A stretch of 64,000 bases of DNA. It comes from Siphonodentalium dalli. Its lineage: Eukaryota > Mollusca > Scaphopoda > Gadilida > Siphonodentaliidae. The notes beneath the pieces are model-generated. The model saw nothing but the letters and a program-made list of their open reading frames with translations, was not told where the DNA came from and made no database searches. Location: NCBI GenBank assembly GCA_032622095.1, contig CP136068.1, positions 130,827,989 to 130,891,988 on the forward strand, read 5' to 3'. The position numbers and the translations under genes are program-made. Each line of letters begins with the position of its first letter. Position 1 is the first letter of the stretch. Below, piece after piece: positions 11,843-24,195 of this stretch.

Positions 11843-12359
11843 GGGTCCGTAACAGCCGATAGTCCGGTCCTATTTAAATTGTCGCTAACCACGTCGGTTA
11901 TGCGTGATACAAGTTATATGTTTTCCAACAATATAGAAACAAGATAATGCTAATCAACTAATCAAAATGTTGTAAAATGTAGCCGCAAAAATGTATTTAG
12001 TTCAGAAATGTCATCGAATTTAAAATTGCTCATTTTCTCTTCATATTGGATTGGAAAATCACAAGGTCATATCCAATGTCCGTTTTAGTTGGTTCAACCT
12101 TCAATATTTCCATCGGGCTTCAACTATAACATTTGGAAAGATATTAAGTTTGTTATCTCTCCTGTAAAATTGTAATTTTGTGAAAAACATTTTTTCGACA
12201 TTTTTGAAATTTTTTCGACATTTTTGAATTACATAGCCGTTACCTATATACACATTTTTCACAATCAATACATTAATGATCCAATATATTTAAAATATGC
12301 CTAATAATATGATATTGGGGGCGTTACCAATTCTGACTATTTCAAAACAATTCTCCAAT

Positions 12360-12620
12360 AAATGAGGGATGGCTGCTGCAGGCCATGTTATTCAACGAAA
12401 TTCGGACACAAATGATGGCACCCACCCATCTAGTGGTCACTCGAAAGATCCACATGAAGTTTTATGACGACCTGATGAGAGATGTGGTCTGTAGTGTGTA
12501 CCAATGATTTAGTCATACACACATTAGTGTCCAAGATGGATGCCGGCAGCCATATTTTTCGTCTAAAATTATTCAAATTCGATAGCTCCCATCTAGAGGT
12601 AATCCTAAACATGGCTGCAA
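12360..12620 (-). repeat. Isolated satellite unit, minus orientation
   Basis: Reverse complement of the satellite seen at 15.6-23.4 kb. On the minus strand the order is GCTGCCGGCATCCATCTTGG, GTATGACTAAATC, ACTACAGACCACATC, CTTCATGTGGATC, GTGACCACTAGATGGG, then TTTCGTTGAA. One unit plus the start of a second. Confidence 0.75.
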
Positions 12621-13010
12621 ATTTTTTAAACGTTCTATATTTTCAAATTACGAAAAACAATCTATCTTACAAGTTACAAAATGTTAATGAAGCTATGGCC
12701 ATTTAGGTTACTGGTCATACTACGTTCACTTCCACTGAAGACTCCGACAACATGTGCCACTCATTTTCACCCAAATAAAACTTGCCTTGCAATGGCATAA
12801 TTAGTATTGGTATATATAAACCTATATTCGCGTGTGATATTGAATCACTTTCTCTTTTCCGAAATTATGGTTGTACTACTGCCTGAATAAGTTGGACAAT
12901 ACTCGGGGAACAATATATATCACCTCTTGAACAATCATGCAGACTAGGAAGTAACTCTCCTCATTTCAACACGACATGTGACAGGGAACGACGACGTAAT
13001 ATAAGGCACA

Positions 13011-13254
13011 TCATTTAATGCCCATGAAAATGAGTGGTTGGTGGGTGTTCGTTGTTGCATCTGGAGCGAATGACGATTTAGCAGTTACAAGAAGTTCGCC
13101 ATCAGACAACAGGGAATTGAAAAGTGTTAGAGGTAGCACGTGCACTTTAAAACGTCGTTGAATTTCGAATTCGAAGACGATGTAGATATGGTAGAGCGTG
13201 GTGATTCGGTCCATCTGATTAGATTTGACATTGTGACGACGTTGAACAAACTCA
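13011..13254 (-). pseudogene. Interrupted unknown ORF, downstream half
   Basis: The minus strand reads HEFVQRRHNVKSNQMDRIT and continues to a stop at 13011 (HQPLIFMGIK). Removing the TIR element at 13255-14637, one copy of its target duplication included, joins this in frame to a short stretch at 14640-14698 (YLQYLVFYKTCGDHLEII). The joined frame is about 100 codons long after an upstream stop. No domain is recognised; it may be an exon or part of an older repeat. Confidence 0.3.
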
Positions 13255-13269
13255 TGAATTATCTCCAGG

Positions 13270-13430
13270 GTCCGCGCTGGGCCAAATTTACTTTTGACAA
13301 ATAATTTGCCAAATGAAAATATTTTTTGCCAAATTATTTTAGAATTTGCAAAATGCTATCAGGGATAGCATTTAGCAAATTCTAAAAGAATTTAGCAAAA
13401 AATATTTTCATTTGGCTAATTTTCTGCAAC
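13270..13430. repeat. Palindromic TTTGCCAAA/TTTGGCAAA arm
   Basis: Dense in TTTGCCAAAT, AATATTTTCATTTGGC and their complements, with a central ATGCTATCAGGGATAGCAT palindrome near 13363-13377. The stretch can fold back on itself. Confidence 0.6.
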
Positions 13431-14083
13431 ATTGAGTCTTATTTTGTGGTTTATTACACAACAATAAACCAATCACCGAACAATACAATTGTAGAAGGGT
13501 TGCTTCATCAGAAGGGCACATTACACGAGTATTATCTATGTAAATATATATATATTCCTTTATTTCCTCCATTGCTGGAGAGCCAGTAAATATTTAAATA
13601 CAATACAAATCACAATAAATTTACATATATGACTGCATATATATAATATAAAATATACAAAGATAAATATAACCAAAAACAGAAATTAAGTACGTCACAT
13701 GGTATGGTATATATTTGGGGTCATAGACCCCGCCTACACAGACCTTCTGCGAGAAGTTCACTTGCATGTGAACGTGTATAATAAAAGTTGCAGAGTAAAT
13801 TCGTACATAAAGACCATGTGGCCATGACAATTAATGCATTGTATGTGTGCATTGAACGCATGTTGTGCATGCGGTATATAGTGTGTCATCCCAGCGCAGG
13901 TTTACGCCCAAATCAGTAAATATTTCCACTGATTTTGAATTAGTATCTAACTCTTCATTTCTTTTTGTTTGGAGGATAATAAAGATATATTGCTTCACAA
14001 GATTACAAGTTTGTCCTTCGCTATGCGGATGGTGTTGAGGACTCTGAAATTGTGCCAAAATGCGGCTGTGTGTGCAAATGACG

Positions 14084-14545
14084 TTACCGTACCATTTCCG
14101 CGTACGTTGTCCATAATAGAAATGTCCTTCTGGTCAAAAACGTGATGAATTCGGTAACAGATTCTACGTGGCGACTGACAGTTTCGGGTACGCATGCTAG
14201 AAACACTAGCATCTGTTTGTTATTTGACATTTCCTCGATAGCCATAAAACAATCTATTCCGAAGTAACTAAGAATGCAATACCACGTGTCGTTCCTTATT
14301 ACGGTCAAGTTGTTGGTTGTACAATGAAGTATGGCATGTTCGACCGTGGTATTGAAAGTTGTATTGCACAGGGGACATCTTCCCGACTCCCATATCAGGG
14401 ACTGCGTTATGAGATTTGCAATTGTGGCACACTCTTGCCTTAGTTTCGGGAGAGAGCGACATATATGCCAAAGCGGCGAGACTTTGAGAGTTGAATAACA
14501 TGCCGCAAATGGCATGAGTTGGATGTCTTGTTCCATATTTTTCAA
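14084..14545 (-). pseudogene. LINE ORF2 C-terminal fragment (Cys/His end)
   Basis: An open 153-codon minus-strand frame. It contains a terminal Cys/His motif CPLCNTTFNTTVEHAILHC (C-x2-C-x9-H-x4-C), followed by an amphipathic region and FLTRRTFLLW near the end. This arrangement is typical of the tail downstream of the RT domain in non-LTR elements. The RT domain itself is absent. It lies wholly inside the inverted-repeat element 13255-14637, so either it is captured cargo or that element is itself a rearranged LINE insertion. The start Met is only the first Met in the open frame. Confidence 0.7.
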
Positions 14546-15654
14546 ATTTCTTGAGGAATTAAAACGTGACTTGCCAAAAGTTTTGCCAAATGTGAATTAT
14601 TTTTGCAATTGGCAAATTTGGCAAGTGGCAGCGCGAACCATGATTATCTCCAGATGATCGCCACATGTCTTATAGAACACGAGATATTGGAGGTATGGAT
14701 CGCATTAACATGTATGGTTTCGGTGGATCATTTCCCGTTTGACAACTTTGCTTTTCAACTGTTCATGGATGTTGTAAAGTTCATGCAGACTAACATTATT
14801 TATTTGATGCGATAACCACGCGAGGTGACACAGTTCTGGGCTGTCCGCAATCTATTTTTTGACAATAAGTGCAGACGAGCAAATCAATCAAAATACTAAA
14901 GTTAATATCATGTAACCCAACGAGAAATATTCGTCTGTATATAGTAAGCTGATCATGAGTTTAAAGGTTTGCAATACATATTTCTGAAAGAAAAATTCCA
15001 GTTCTTTAGGTCAAACATATGCCAATATATATATACATGTATAACATTGATAATGATTATGTATAAATTACAACATTTTCGATACTATATCAAGAAATTA
15101 TGCGCTAAAATAGAGTCAAATGGAAACAGTCCGATGTCCAGGTTTGTTGCACTCAACATTAGACAAATTTAATCTTTCATCACCAAAGAATCGGCGCATA
15201 AACATGCCCAAAAGAGTGTGATCGGAAACTTTAAATCGCCAACGAATAAGCGCTAGTTTCAAATCATCGTTTGGGGGCACTTTATTAAACCAGCCAATAT
15301 TTTCCTCGTAGCACACATGGTTGGCCTCCCTGATGCTACAATTTGTTTTGTTATCCATGCATATTTTGTTTTAACGTGGTAGAAAAGTGGCAGCAAATAC
15401 CTATATAACATACACATGATAACACCTGTATCGTGCAAACGACAAATACTTTCGCTAAGACCAAACTTATGTGGCTATCAGATCTTCATTTGACGATATT
15501 AAGGACTAATTCGACTACATTTATCGACAAAACACAATATAGCAGTAACTTTCTGTCCATATGCAAAACAGCCGATAACATACTTTTAAAAATCGACAAG
15601 TAGCCGGAAAGTAGTCCGAAAGAATAACCACATAAAAGTACTATACGTGAAAGC

Positions 15655-15990
15655 AATGCGTGGCGCCGTTGAGCTGGGAGCTATCAAATTTGAAAAGCAT
15701 AGCCGCCGGCAGCCATCTTTGGGTGACTAAATTATTTGCCACACCCTACAAACTGCATCCGTCATCCGATCATCACTAAACTCCATTTGGATCTTTTGGG
15801 TGAACACTAGATGTGGAGCCATAATATGTTTTCCTAAATTCGTTGTAAAACATGGACGTCAGAAACCCTTTTGGATTTTACTCTTTGCATGACTAAATCC
15901 TTTGGCACACCCTCAGGCCACATCCCTCATGTGAGCGTTACTAAACTTCATATATGATCTTCAAATTTCGGTAACAAATGAATTTCACTG
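15655..15990 (+). repeat. Satellite block 1
   Basis: About two diverged units: GCCGCCGGCAGCCATCTTTG, GTGACTAAATTATTTG, CACACCCTACA, CATCCGATCATCACTAAACT, then CACTAGATG. The second unit carries ATTTTACTCTTTGCATGACT. Confidence 0.8.
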
Positions 15991-16554
15991 TGACAGTAAT
16001 GTTTACATAACAATGGTTTCAGCAGGCGCAATCTCGGCAGGGGGTAATTAGCTATAGATATAAAAGAGTAGGATATGTATATAACAACAACAGTGGTGCG
16101 ACTACACACGAGAGGATACAATCCTCGTCAAATCGGTGTACTTATTGAAGACTCGTCTATACACACGAGCTCTCAGACACTGTTGCTAACCTCTCTCGGT
16201 TATCGACGCTGTCCCATTACCAGAATTCTTGTAAATTGGTGAAATCCGGTTTCAATATTAATTTTGTCGCTGACAACACATACTTATCACATACTACCAG
16301 AATCGTTTTCAAACATGTCCATAATTGATGAGTTTCCCAAATAAATGCCACATTTGCGTGGGACTATTTTGTCTACCTATTCAATAGTATTATATCTCAT
16401 TTCACCCAAAGGTGATAATAACTGTTGAAATGGGACTGCAGTGTGTGTCGAATATCTAGACATGGAGGAATTGTGTAAATGTTAGCCTAACGTACATTTC
16501 TAAGTAACGATGGTTTTGATGTTTATTTCGAGGAATCATACCGAATCAGATTAA

Positions 16555-17170
16555 TTCAGCCCAAATATATTGACAGGTGTCATGTAAAACATTTGCAGTA
16601 GGTTAGCGTTATTACGTATTTGCGGATGTGGTTTAAAATGGGCAAAATAGAAAACTGCGATGGAACGGGTATGTGTGGTTGTAATTTGAGACGCTTTTTA
16701 ATGTATAACAACATGATAATCAATAACAGTGGTCTTTTCTGACAATTCTTGTTGCTATAGTTACGCTATTAATTGGGAAACTCCGCAAATTAAACTACGC
16801 AATTGTTGGCACAAACGAATACCTACTGCAGAGTGAGGAAGTTCCTCATGATTGGTGCGACACCTATTGACAGGTGCCATGCAACAATTTGCAGTGGTAT
16901 AGCAGTATTACGTATTTGCGGATGTAGTTTAAAATGGGAAAAATAGACAACTACGATGGAACGGGTATGTGTATTTGTATATCTAGACGTTTTGTAATGT
17001 ATAACAACATAACAATCAATAACAGTGGCATTTTCTGTCAAATATAGTCGCTATATTTTCGCTATTAATAGGGGAACTCCGCAAATTAAACTACGCAATT
17101 GTTACCACAGACAGACAAACGAATACCTTCTGCAATTTGCAAATTGAGGAAGTTGCTCATTGATTAGTGC
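16555..17170 (+). repeat. Tandem pair of about 295-bp diverged units
   Basis: GATGGAACGGGTATGTGT occurs at about 16659 and 16955, with matching context on both sides: CATTTGCAGTA...GCGGATGTGGTTTAAAATGGG, then CTCCGCAAATTAAACTACGC. A third partial copy lies at 20540-20920 beyond the satellite block, so a larger segment was duplicated. Confidence 0.75.
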
Positions 17171-17374
17171 GACACATATGAGTGCATGTTTCTTAGCAAG
17201 CACAACAATTATTTCGCTTCAATGTATAACAAGGTGTATATCCACATTCCACTGCATTGGACAGTGCAAGGAGGTTTTTTATAACTTTTGAGAGAAGACT
17301 TTCAAGAAAAACAAACGCCAATGTAGTTTACCCGGTTATAATAGCTGCAGTAACCAGGTCAGTCACATCTTCAA

Positions 17375-18430
17375 TTCAACTATTATAGTACTAGTTGTAG
17401 GTAAGCATGACCGCTTCCGCAGATTGCTGCTTCCAGAAGGGTATACGCATTACGTTCATTACTGAACTACTATAATTATAGTTATATTTAACTATTATAG
17501 TTGAATTTGACACTGCTAAATTCAAATTTTCCCTGTGTTGAAGGAATCTTTGGGATCGCACATCCCAATGCACAGTCAACTTGCAGTCTTATTGAACGTT
17601 CAGACGATCACGATTCAATCGTAAGTGGAAGGAGTACCGATAGTTGGACTGCATATGCTCACGTCAATGTCGCAAGTCAAAAAATAATTTCAAGCACTGT
17701 TTGATTTTAGATTCGAAATCGTGGCGTTTCTTTGGATACCTACACTTGCGACATAATCGCAGTCGTGTGTACGTAAAAATCGTAGCGGGAAAGATCGTAG
17801 TGTAGTCAACCACATGCTTACGAACAACCTACGATATCATCATGCACGATCACAATCGTGTGAACAAACTATCCACGATTTTGTCGGGCCCGATTCCTCC
17901 ACTTACGATTGAATGGTGGTCGTCTGAACATTCATTTAGTAGGCTTAATATTGCAGCAAATGAAATTGAATTAGGTCAACATGACCGCTTCGCAGATTTC
18001 TGAAGCAAGGGTACGCCCTACGTTCATGACTGAACTACACATTAATAGCCTACATGCATATACGATTTGTTGTGCGCCTTTTTTGCACCAGCTTATTATC
18101 TCCTTTAATAATGCCACAAGTATGCCTTTCTCAATGACATTGAACATGAAACTCAATCGTTTCCTCAGACCTCATTACAATATATAGACAAATTGAATGT
18201 TAATTACCTTGTCAATCATGTGATATCATGATTAATGCATGGCATGGATCGAGCCATGTTATTTCATAACAAAAACAGACATGATACCAAAATAGTGAAG
18301 CACTGATTTCACAAATACTTTTTGTGAAATATGATTTTTTATATTATCCCTCTTTTATCGAATTCACAAAACGGCAATTCTCATATTCAACTATTCTAGT
18401 TAATTATAACTATAATCGTTGAATTCAGGA
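17375..18430. mobile_element. Element bounded by TTCAACTATTATAGT-like ends
   Basis: TTCAACTATTATAGTACTAG lies at about 17376, and TTAACTATTATAGTTGAATT follows at 17488-17507. Related words close the region at about 18388-18425 (TTCAACTATTCTAGTTAATT and ACTATAATCGTTGAATTC). A direct repeat inside (GACCGCTTCCGCAGATT at 17409, GACCGCTTCGCAGATTTC at 17981, each followed by ACGTTCAT-ACTGAACTAC) flanks a nested MITE. Boundaries are approximate. Confidence 0.5.
17598..17929. mobile_element. MITE with 35-bp TIRs (GTTCAGACG...)
   Basis: The left end GTTCAGACGATCACGATTCA continues ATCGTAAGTGGA. The right end is its inverse, TCCACTTACGATTGAATGG then TGGTCGTCTGAAC. About 332 bp, with no coding potential and several internal ATCGTA/TACGAT words. 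It is inserted inside the 17375-18430 region. Confidence 0.75.
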
Positions 18431-18719
18431 TGTGCTTGACGGCCTTGACCTGGTAACTTGAGTATAGTTGTCCGAAATTCAACTGTTTTACGGAATTGGA
18501 TACCACCAGGCACCGCTGCGGCGACTACCCTGGCTGCTGGCAAGTTGACAAAATAACGTGGCAAGCCTGCGGACGCTGCATAAAAATAAAACCATTCTTC
18601 TAATTGAAGTTTTGTAACGAGTCATTTTGGGTTCATTCGTCAAAAAAACATGGTCGCCAGAAATTGCAAAATTCAATCCATTAGCACGGTCTTCGTGCCA
18701 CAGTGTTTGCCTGAATTTC

Positions 18720-20390
18720 ATGAAATTTGGTGTGGATGTTAATATTGACATGTAGATGGGAACGAGTCAGTTTGGGGTCATTCTGCCACAAAACATGGCT
18801 GCCGACAGCCTTCTAGGATTTTTCTCTTCGCTTGACTAAATCATTTGTCACAGGTTACAAGTCGTACCTTTTATCAGATCATGGAATTTGTTATAGCTGA
18901 TGAAATTGACATGTAGATGGGAGCGAGTAAAAAAAAAGCATGGCCATCGGCAGCCATTTTTTTTCAAAATTCAATCCATTAGCGTGGGCATCCAGAGTGT
19001 TCGTCTGATCATCATGAAATTTGTCGTGGTTGTTAATATTGACATGCAGATGGGAACGAATCAGTTTGGGGTCATTCAGCCATAAAACATGGCTGCTGGC
19101 AGCCATCTTGGATTTTACTCTTTGCATGACTAAATCCTTTGGACGGTCTAGAGGTCGTACCTGTGCTCGGATCATTATAAAATATGTCATGGCTTTTAGC
19201 ATTGACATGTGGATGGGAACGAGTCATTTTGGTGTAATTCGGCAGCGATCTTGAATTTTACTATTTGCATGACTAAATTTCCTAAATCATTGGGGAAAAC
19301 CTACAGACCACATCCCTCATATGATCATCACCAAACTTCACACGGATCATCGGGGAGACCTCTTAGTCAGAGCCATGAACTTTTTCCGAGTTTCGTTGAA
19401 AAACATGGTCGCCAGACTAATTGTTTCAACACTAATCAGCAGCCATCATGGTTTTCAAATTTGAATCCATTGGCGCACCCCACAGCCACCATTTATTGGA
19501 GAATTGTTTTGGAAATTTACAAGAATGTTTAGTATTGCCTTCAAATGGGAGCTATTGAATTTAAACAATTTTCGATTAAAAACATGGCCGCCGGTAACCA
19601 TCTTAATTTTGTCTTTGCATGACTAAATCCTTTGGCACACCCTATAGACCACATCTTGATATGAATTTTTTCGGGGTGAGCTCTAGATGGGAGGCATTAA
19701 ATTTTTCCCAATTTCGTTGAAAAACATGGCTGACAGTGGCCATCTTGGATTTTACTCTGTGTATGACTAAATCATTTGGCACACCCTACAGACCACCGCC
19801 TTCATCCAATCATTACCAAACTTAATTCATATGGATCTTGGGGGTGACCTAGATGGGATCCATCAATCTTTCCCCCCAAATTCGTTAAAAACATTGCCAT
19901 TAGCAGCAATGTTTGATTTAAAATTTGAATCCATCGGGACACCCTGTAGCCCGCATTTATTGTATAATTGTTTTGAAAAATTACAGGCATGTTTACGATT
20001 GACTCTAGATGGGAGCTGTCGATTTTGAATAATGTTCATTGAAAAACATGGCCACTGCAGCCATCTTCGATTTTACTCTTTGCATGACTAAATCCTTTGG
20101 CACACCATACAGAAGAGATCGCTTAATCTTCAGAATAACCACTAGATGGGAGTCATCATATTATTCCGAATTTCATTAAAAAACATGGCCACCGGCAGCC
20201 ATGTTGGATTTTACTCTTTGTATGACTAAATCCTTTGGCACACTCTACAGATCACTTCCATCATCCAATCGTCAGCAAACATCATTTTGATCTTCGGGGT
20301 GACCACTAGATTGGCGTTATAAAAACATTTTGAAATTCGTTGGAAACATGGCCGCCAGCAGCCATCTTGAATTTTACTTTTAATTTATAT
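18720..20390 (+). repeat. Satellite block 2, about nine to ten diverged units
   Basis: Successive units share AACATGGCYGCCGGCAGCCA, TGGATTTTACTCTTTGCAT, GACTAAATCCTTTGGCACAC, CCTACAGACCACATC, CATCCGATCATCACCAAACT, TGGATCTTCGGGGTGACC and CTAGATGGGAGC. Unit length varies, about 165-200 bp. All units face the same way and are strongly diverged, which indicates an old array. Short ORFs across it are by-products. Confidence 0.85.
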
Positions 20391-20539
20391 CTCTTCATGT
20401 TGACATCTAGTATTACTCACATTTTAACTTTCCGCATTCCTAATTGCTCCATTGAGTGTAACACATGAAATTATCCACCATCCAATATGAGCTACAGTGT
20501 CACTGACAGTTTCATTAAACTGATAACGACACGAGAATA

Positions 20540-20920
20540 AATAACTGCATGTGGCTTGTTCTGTCAATTATATTTGCTATATTTTCCGCTATTAATTTGG
20601 GAGCTTCACAAATTTAACTATGCAATTGTTTTCCACAAACGGATACCTACTGCAAATTGTATAGTAAATATCGACCAATGAGAAAGTTGTTTGTGATTAG
20701 TAGTGACACCTATATGTAGTACATGATTGTACTAGTATAGGCATTGTTCGCCGCAAAGAAACATTTCTATCACTTCAAGGTATAAAAAGGGTTATATGAT
20801 TATATCCACATTCCACTGGATTGGTCAGTGTAAGGAGGTTTTCAGTGACTTGTGCATGGGAGAAGAAAAACAATTGACAATGCCGTTTATCCGGTCATAA
20901 TTGCTGCAGTAACTCGAATT
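20540..20920 (+). repeat. Third copy of the 16.6-17.4 kb segment
   Basis: Matches 17035-17350: TCTGTCAATTATATTTGCTA, CGCTATTAATTTGGGAGCTT, GATACCTACTGCAAATTG, CATTCCACTGGATTGGTCAG, AAGGAGGTTTTCAG and GGTCATAATTGCTGCAGTAA. It sits between satellite blocks 2 and 3, so the duplicated unit included satellite and flank together. Confidence 0.7.
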
Positions 20921-21354
20921 GCAACGATTGCACATGCATCGCTATTGGTCCAAGTGACGTAACCAAAAATTCATCTTTGTTTATTTGAAAATGCTGATTT
21001 TTAGGTCCGTCTGTCTGAGTATATCAGTCATAGGTATCAGTACCATTCATTTGTCTGGATGTTTAGTTTAGTTTACATGTATTATTTTTCATTTTTGCCT
21101 GTGTGAATGAAAATTATGAGGGGGCCGGACATCTGGACTAGTGGTGAGCAAGGTTACCGGAAACATCAATTATTTTTGTCTAATCACACCCCTATGATGC
21201 TTATTTGGACCCCCTAAGTTTATTTTCTGGAAGTGAAAAATACAACAAATGGCCAGAAACGATTCCAATTTCTCTTAGTGTCAGCTAGCCTAAACAATTT
21301 TGGAGAGTCAAATATTGGAACTTCAAAAGCCCACTTAATATTAGAGTCATTTCC

Positions 21355-22500
21355 AAATTACAATTAAACATGGCTTCCGGCAGCCATCTTGGATTTAACT
21401 TTTTGCATGACTAAATCCTTTGGCAATGGCTACAAGTCGTACCGTTGGTCGGATCTTCATGAAATCTGTCCTGTGTGTTAACATTGACATGTGAAATGGC
21501 TATGAGTCATTTTGGGGTCATGCGGCCATAACAGATGGCCACCGGCAACCGTCTTTGATTTTACTCTTTGCATGGCTAAATTCTTTGGCACGGGCTACAA
21601 GTCGTACCTTTTGTCATAACATAGTGAAATGTGTCATGGCTGTTGATATTGACATGTAGATGGGATCGAGTCATTTTGGGGTCATTCCGCAAAAAACATG
21701 GCCACCGGCAGCCATCTTTTATTTCAAAATTCAATCCATTAGCATGGGCAGTCGGAGTGATCATCATGAAATGCGTCATGGTTGTTAATATTGAGATGGG
21801 AACGAGTTATATTTGGTCATTCAGCCATAAAACATGGCTGCCGGCAGCCATCATGGATTTTACTCTGCATGGCTAAATCCTTTGGATGGTCTACATGTCG
21901 TATCTATGCTCGGATCATTATTAAATTTATCGTGGCTTTTAGCATTGACATGCAGATAGGCCTTAAAACATAGCTGTCGGCAGCCATCTTGAATTTTACT
22001 CTTTGCATGACTAAAATTCCTAAATCCTTGGGCACAATTTACAGAACACATCTCTCATCTGATAATCTTCAAACTTCATATGGATAATCGGGGAGACATC
22101 TAGACGGGAGGCATCAACGTTTTCCGAGTTTCGTTGAAAAACATGGCCGCCAATGGCCATCTTGGATTTGATTCCTTCCATGACTTAATAATTTGGTACA
22201 CCCTACCTATCCGATCGTTAATAAACTTCACATTGTTCTTCGGGATGACCACAATATAGGAGTAGACTAGTTTTTTCGAATTTCGTTAAAACACATGCCA
22301 CTGGCAGCCATTTTTTATTTTACTGTTTGCATGACTAAACTCTTTAGCACAGCCTACAGCCCACTTCCCTCATCCGATCATCACCAAACCTCATATTGAT
22401 CTTGATATTGATCTACTAGATGACAGCTATCAAATGTTTTTGAATTTTATTTGAAAAAATGGTCGCCAGCGGACATATTGCATTTTACTTTATATGTTAT
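21355..22500 (+). repeat. Satellite block 3
   Basis: About six diverged units of the same satellite in the same orientation, with one shortened unit near 21790-21960. The ending TTATATGTTATCTCTTCATG resembles the ending of block 2 (about 20385-20400), again pointing to segmental duplication of array plus flank. Confidence 0.8.
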
Positions 22501-22969
22501 CTCTTCATGTTCATATCTAGTATTACTTAGAAATTTCAGATTTCCAGATTGCTAATGGCTCCATTGACTGTAAGAAATGAAATTACCCCCTCTTGGGCTA
22601 CAGTGTCACAGACACTTTTTTTTTATCACGGCTATTAAGTTCCGATGTTAGAACCCATAGCCCTGATATATGGTTTAATTTTTGTATACTAGAAATATAA
22701 TAATTTTCAGTACTGCTATACACTAGTAGTGTGTATAATAGTACATATAAATGGCTCCATGTGTACATGTATATTGATTCAGCAGATTCAGTGGTTTTGT
22801 CTATCAGTCAGTCTGTCTGGATAACTTTGGGCACACCAATATAATCCTGGGCCAAAACAGGCTTCGGTGGCACATTAATAGCAATTGGTAAATATACACG
22901 GTTATGTGAGGTGCATATACCCATACAGTAATTGTTTCAAACGATTTTGCAAGTTGCAGTGGGTAATGT

Positions 22970-23400
22970 AATGCCACTGGCAGCCATTTTAGGATTTTAC
23001 TCTTTGCATGACTAAATCCTTTGGCACAGATGCACAGGTCGTACCTTTGGTCAGATCATTATGAAATTTGTCATGGCTGTTGACCTTGGCATGTATATGG
23101 AAACTAGTCATTTTGGTGTCATTCGGCAGTCGCCATCTTGAATTTCAATATTCAATCCATTAGCAAGGGCCACAGGCTGGACTCTTCGTCTGATGATAAT
23201 AAAATTTGTCATGGATATTAACATTGACCTGTAAATGGGAACAAGTCATTTTGGGGTCATTCGGCCATAAAATATCGCAGCCGGCAGCCATCTTGCATTC
23301 TACTCGTTGCATAACTAATTCCTTGGTTACAAACTACACATAGCTCATCTGATTACTAAAACTCCATATGCATCACCAGGGTGGCATCTAGATGGGAAAC
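22970..23400 (+). repeat. Satellite block 4
   Basis: About two and a half units: CCACTGGCAGCCATTTTAGG, ATTTTACTCTTTGCATGACT, and a last piece at 23281 (CCGGCAGCCATCTTGCATTC). Confidence 0.75.
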
Positions 23401-23462
23401 TATGTCACTATGTGCTGCATGCATGGTAGCTATAATTGTATAACACAAAACGCCTGGGGTCG

Positions 23463-24195
23463 TATTCACCAAGCGAGACTATTTTATAAACCAGGTAGTT
23501 TATTTGGTAGTGGCTGAACGCAAAGGTATCTTTGCTTTAGCGCCAACGACATACGCTGTCGATGATGTGATTGATCCAATCTATCAGATTTGTCACTTGT
23601 CAATTGACACCGTCTCACGACTAATTCGTGAACAATCACCGGCCACAATCGGCATGTATAGCGGTATTATTTTTGGGTATAATTGTGTGGAGACTCATGC
23701 TGACGTTTATACATCTGCAGAATGAGTTTCAATGATATTATTGAGGTTTTTTAATTAGCACAGCGTGAAAATGAAGAGCCAAGAAGCTAACGTCTCAGAA
23801 TAATTTTGTTTGTCTTTTGGTTCTGTTTGGAAATTTCCCTGCCATTTGCAAAGAAATTTCTTTCCAGGCATAAATTTTCCGGCGCTGGTGAATGGTGCCG
23901 GTTTCTTTGTTCTCTAATATTTTGATTCTTCTCTCCACAATGCCCAAAAACGCTCGTCGGTGGTATATTTTTCCCCACGTCCTTTTCCTCTGTTGCTCAT
24001 TGTTGAAATGAACCAAACGAGTACTGTTACGCGCAGCATGTTTATGTGATCGGTGGTCAATCTATAATTGACGCCAATCACCTTGATTGGATAATCCTAT
24101 ACCGCGAGGCGATTTCTTCCCATCGATGTCCACAGATAGCTTCGCATTGAGCGTCGCCTCGTAAAACTACCTGGACTATATTATAAACCCACCCC
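23463..24195. repeat. Inverted-repeat-bounded segment upstream of the SDR gene
   Basis: Left arm TTTTATAAACCAGGTAGTTT (about 23480) pairs with right arm AAAACTACCTGGACTATATT then ATAAAC (24162-24187). It may be a decayed MITE. The only TATA-like word close to the SDR start (TATAAA, 24182) is in the right arm. Whether it serves as a promoter is unknown. Confidence 0.4.

Larger units (their letters stand above)
13255..14637. mobile_element. Large TIR element, GGTTCGCGCTG family, with target duplication
   Basis: The left end GGTCCGCGCTGGGCC (from about 13262) and right end GGCAGCGCGAACC (to about 14637) are inverted. Both arms carry repeated TTTGCCAAA/TTTGGCAAA words. The flanks repeat ATGA(A)TTATCTCCAG: left just before GGTCCGCG, right just after GCGAACC, differing by one A. 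That is a target duplication of 14-15 bp, far longer than for classical cut-and-paste families. The interior includes a LINE C-terminal ORF at 14084-14545 and a block shared with 3419-3485. Confidence 0.7.

Noticed and set aside
15116-15358. Minus-strand ORF of 80 codons (MDNKTNCSIREANH start)
   Set aside because: Ordinary composition but no motif, homologue or splice support. Kept only as a possibility.
24182-24187. TATAAA as the SDR promoter
   Set aside because: It lies in an inverted-repeat arm, 190 bp from the ATG, with no transcript start evidence.
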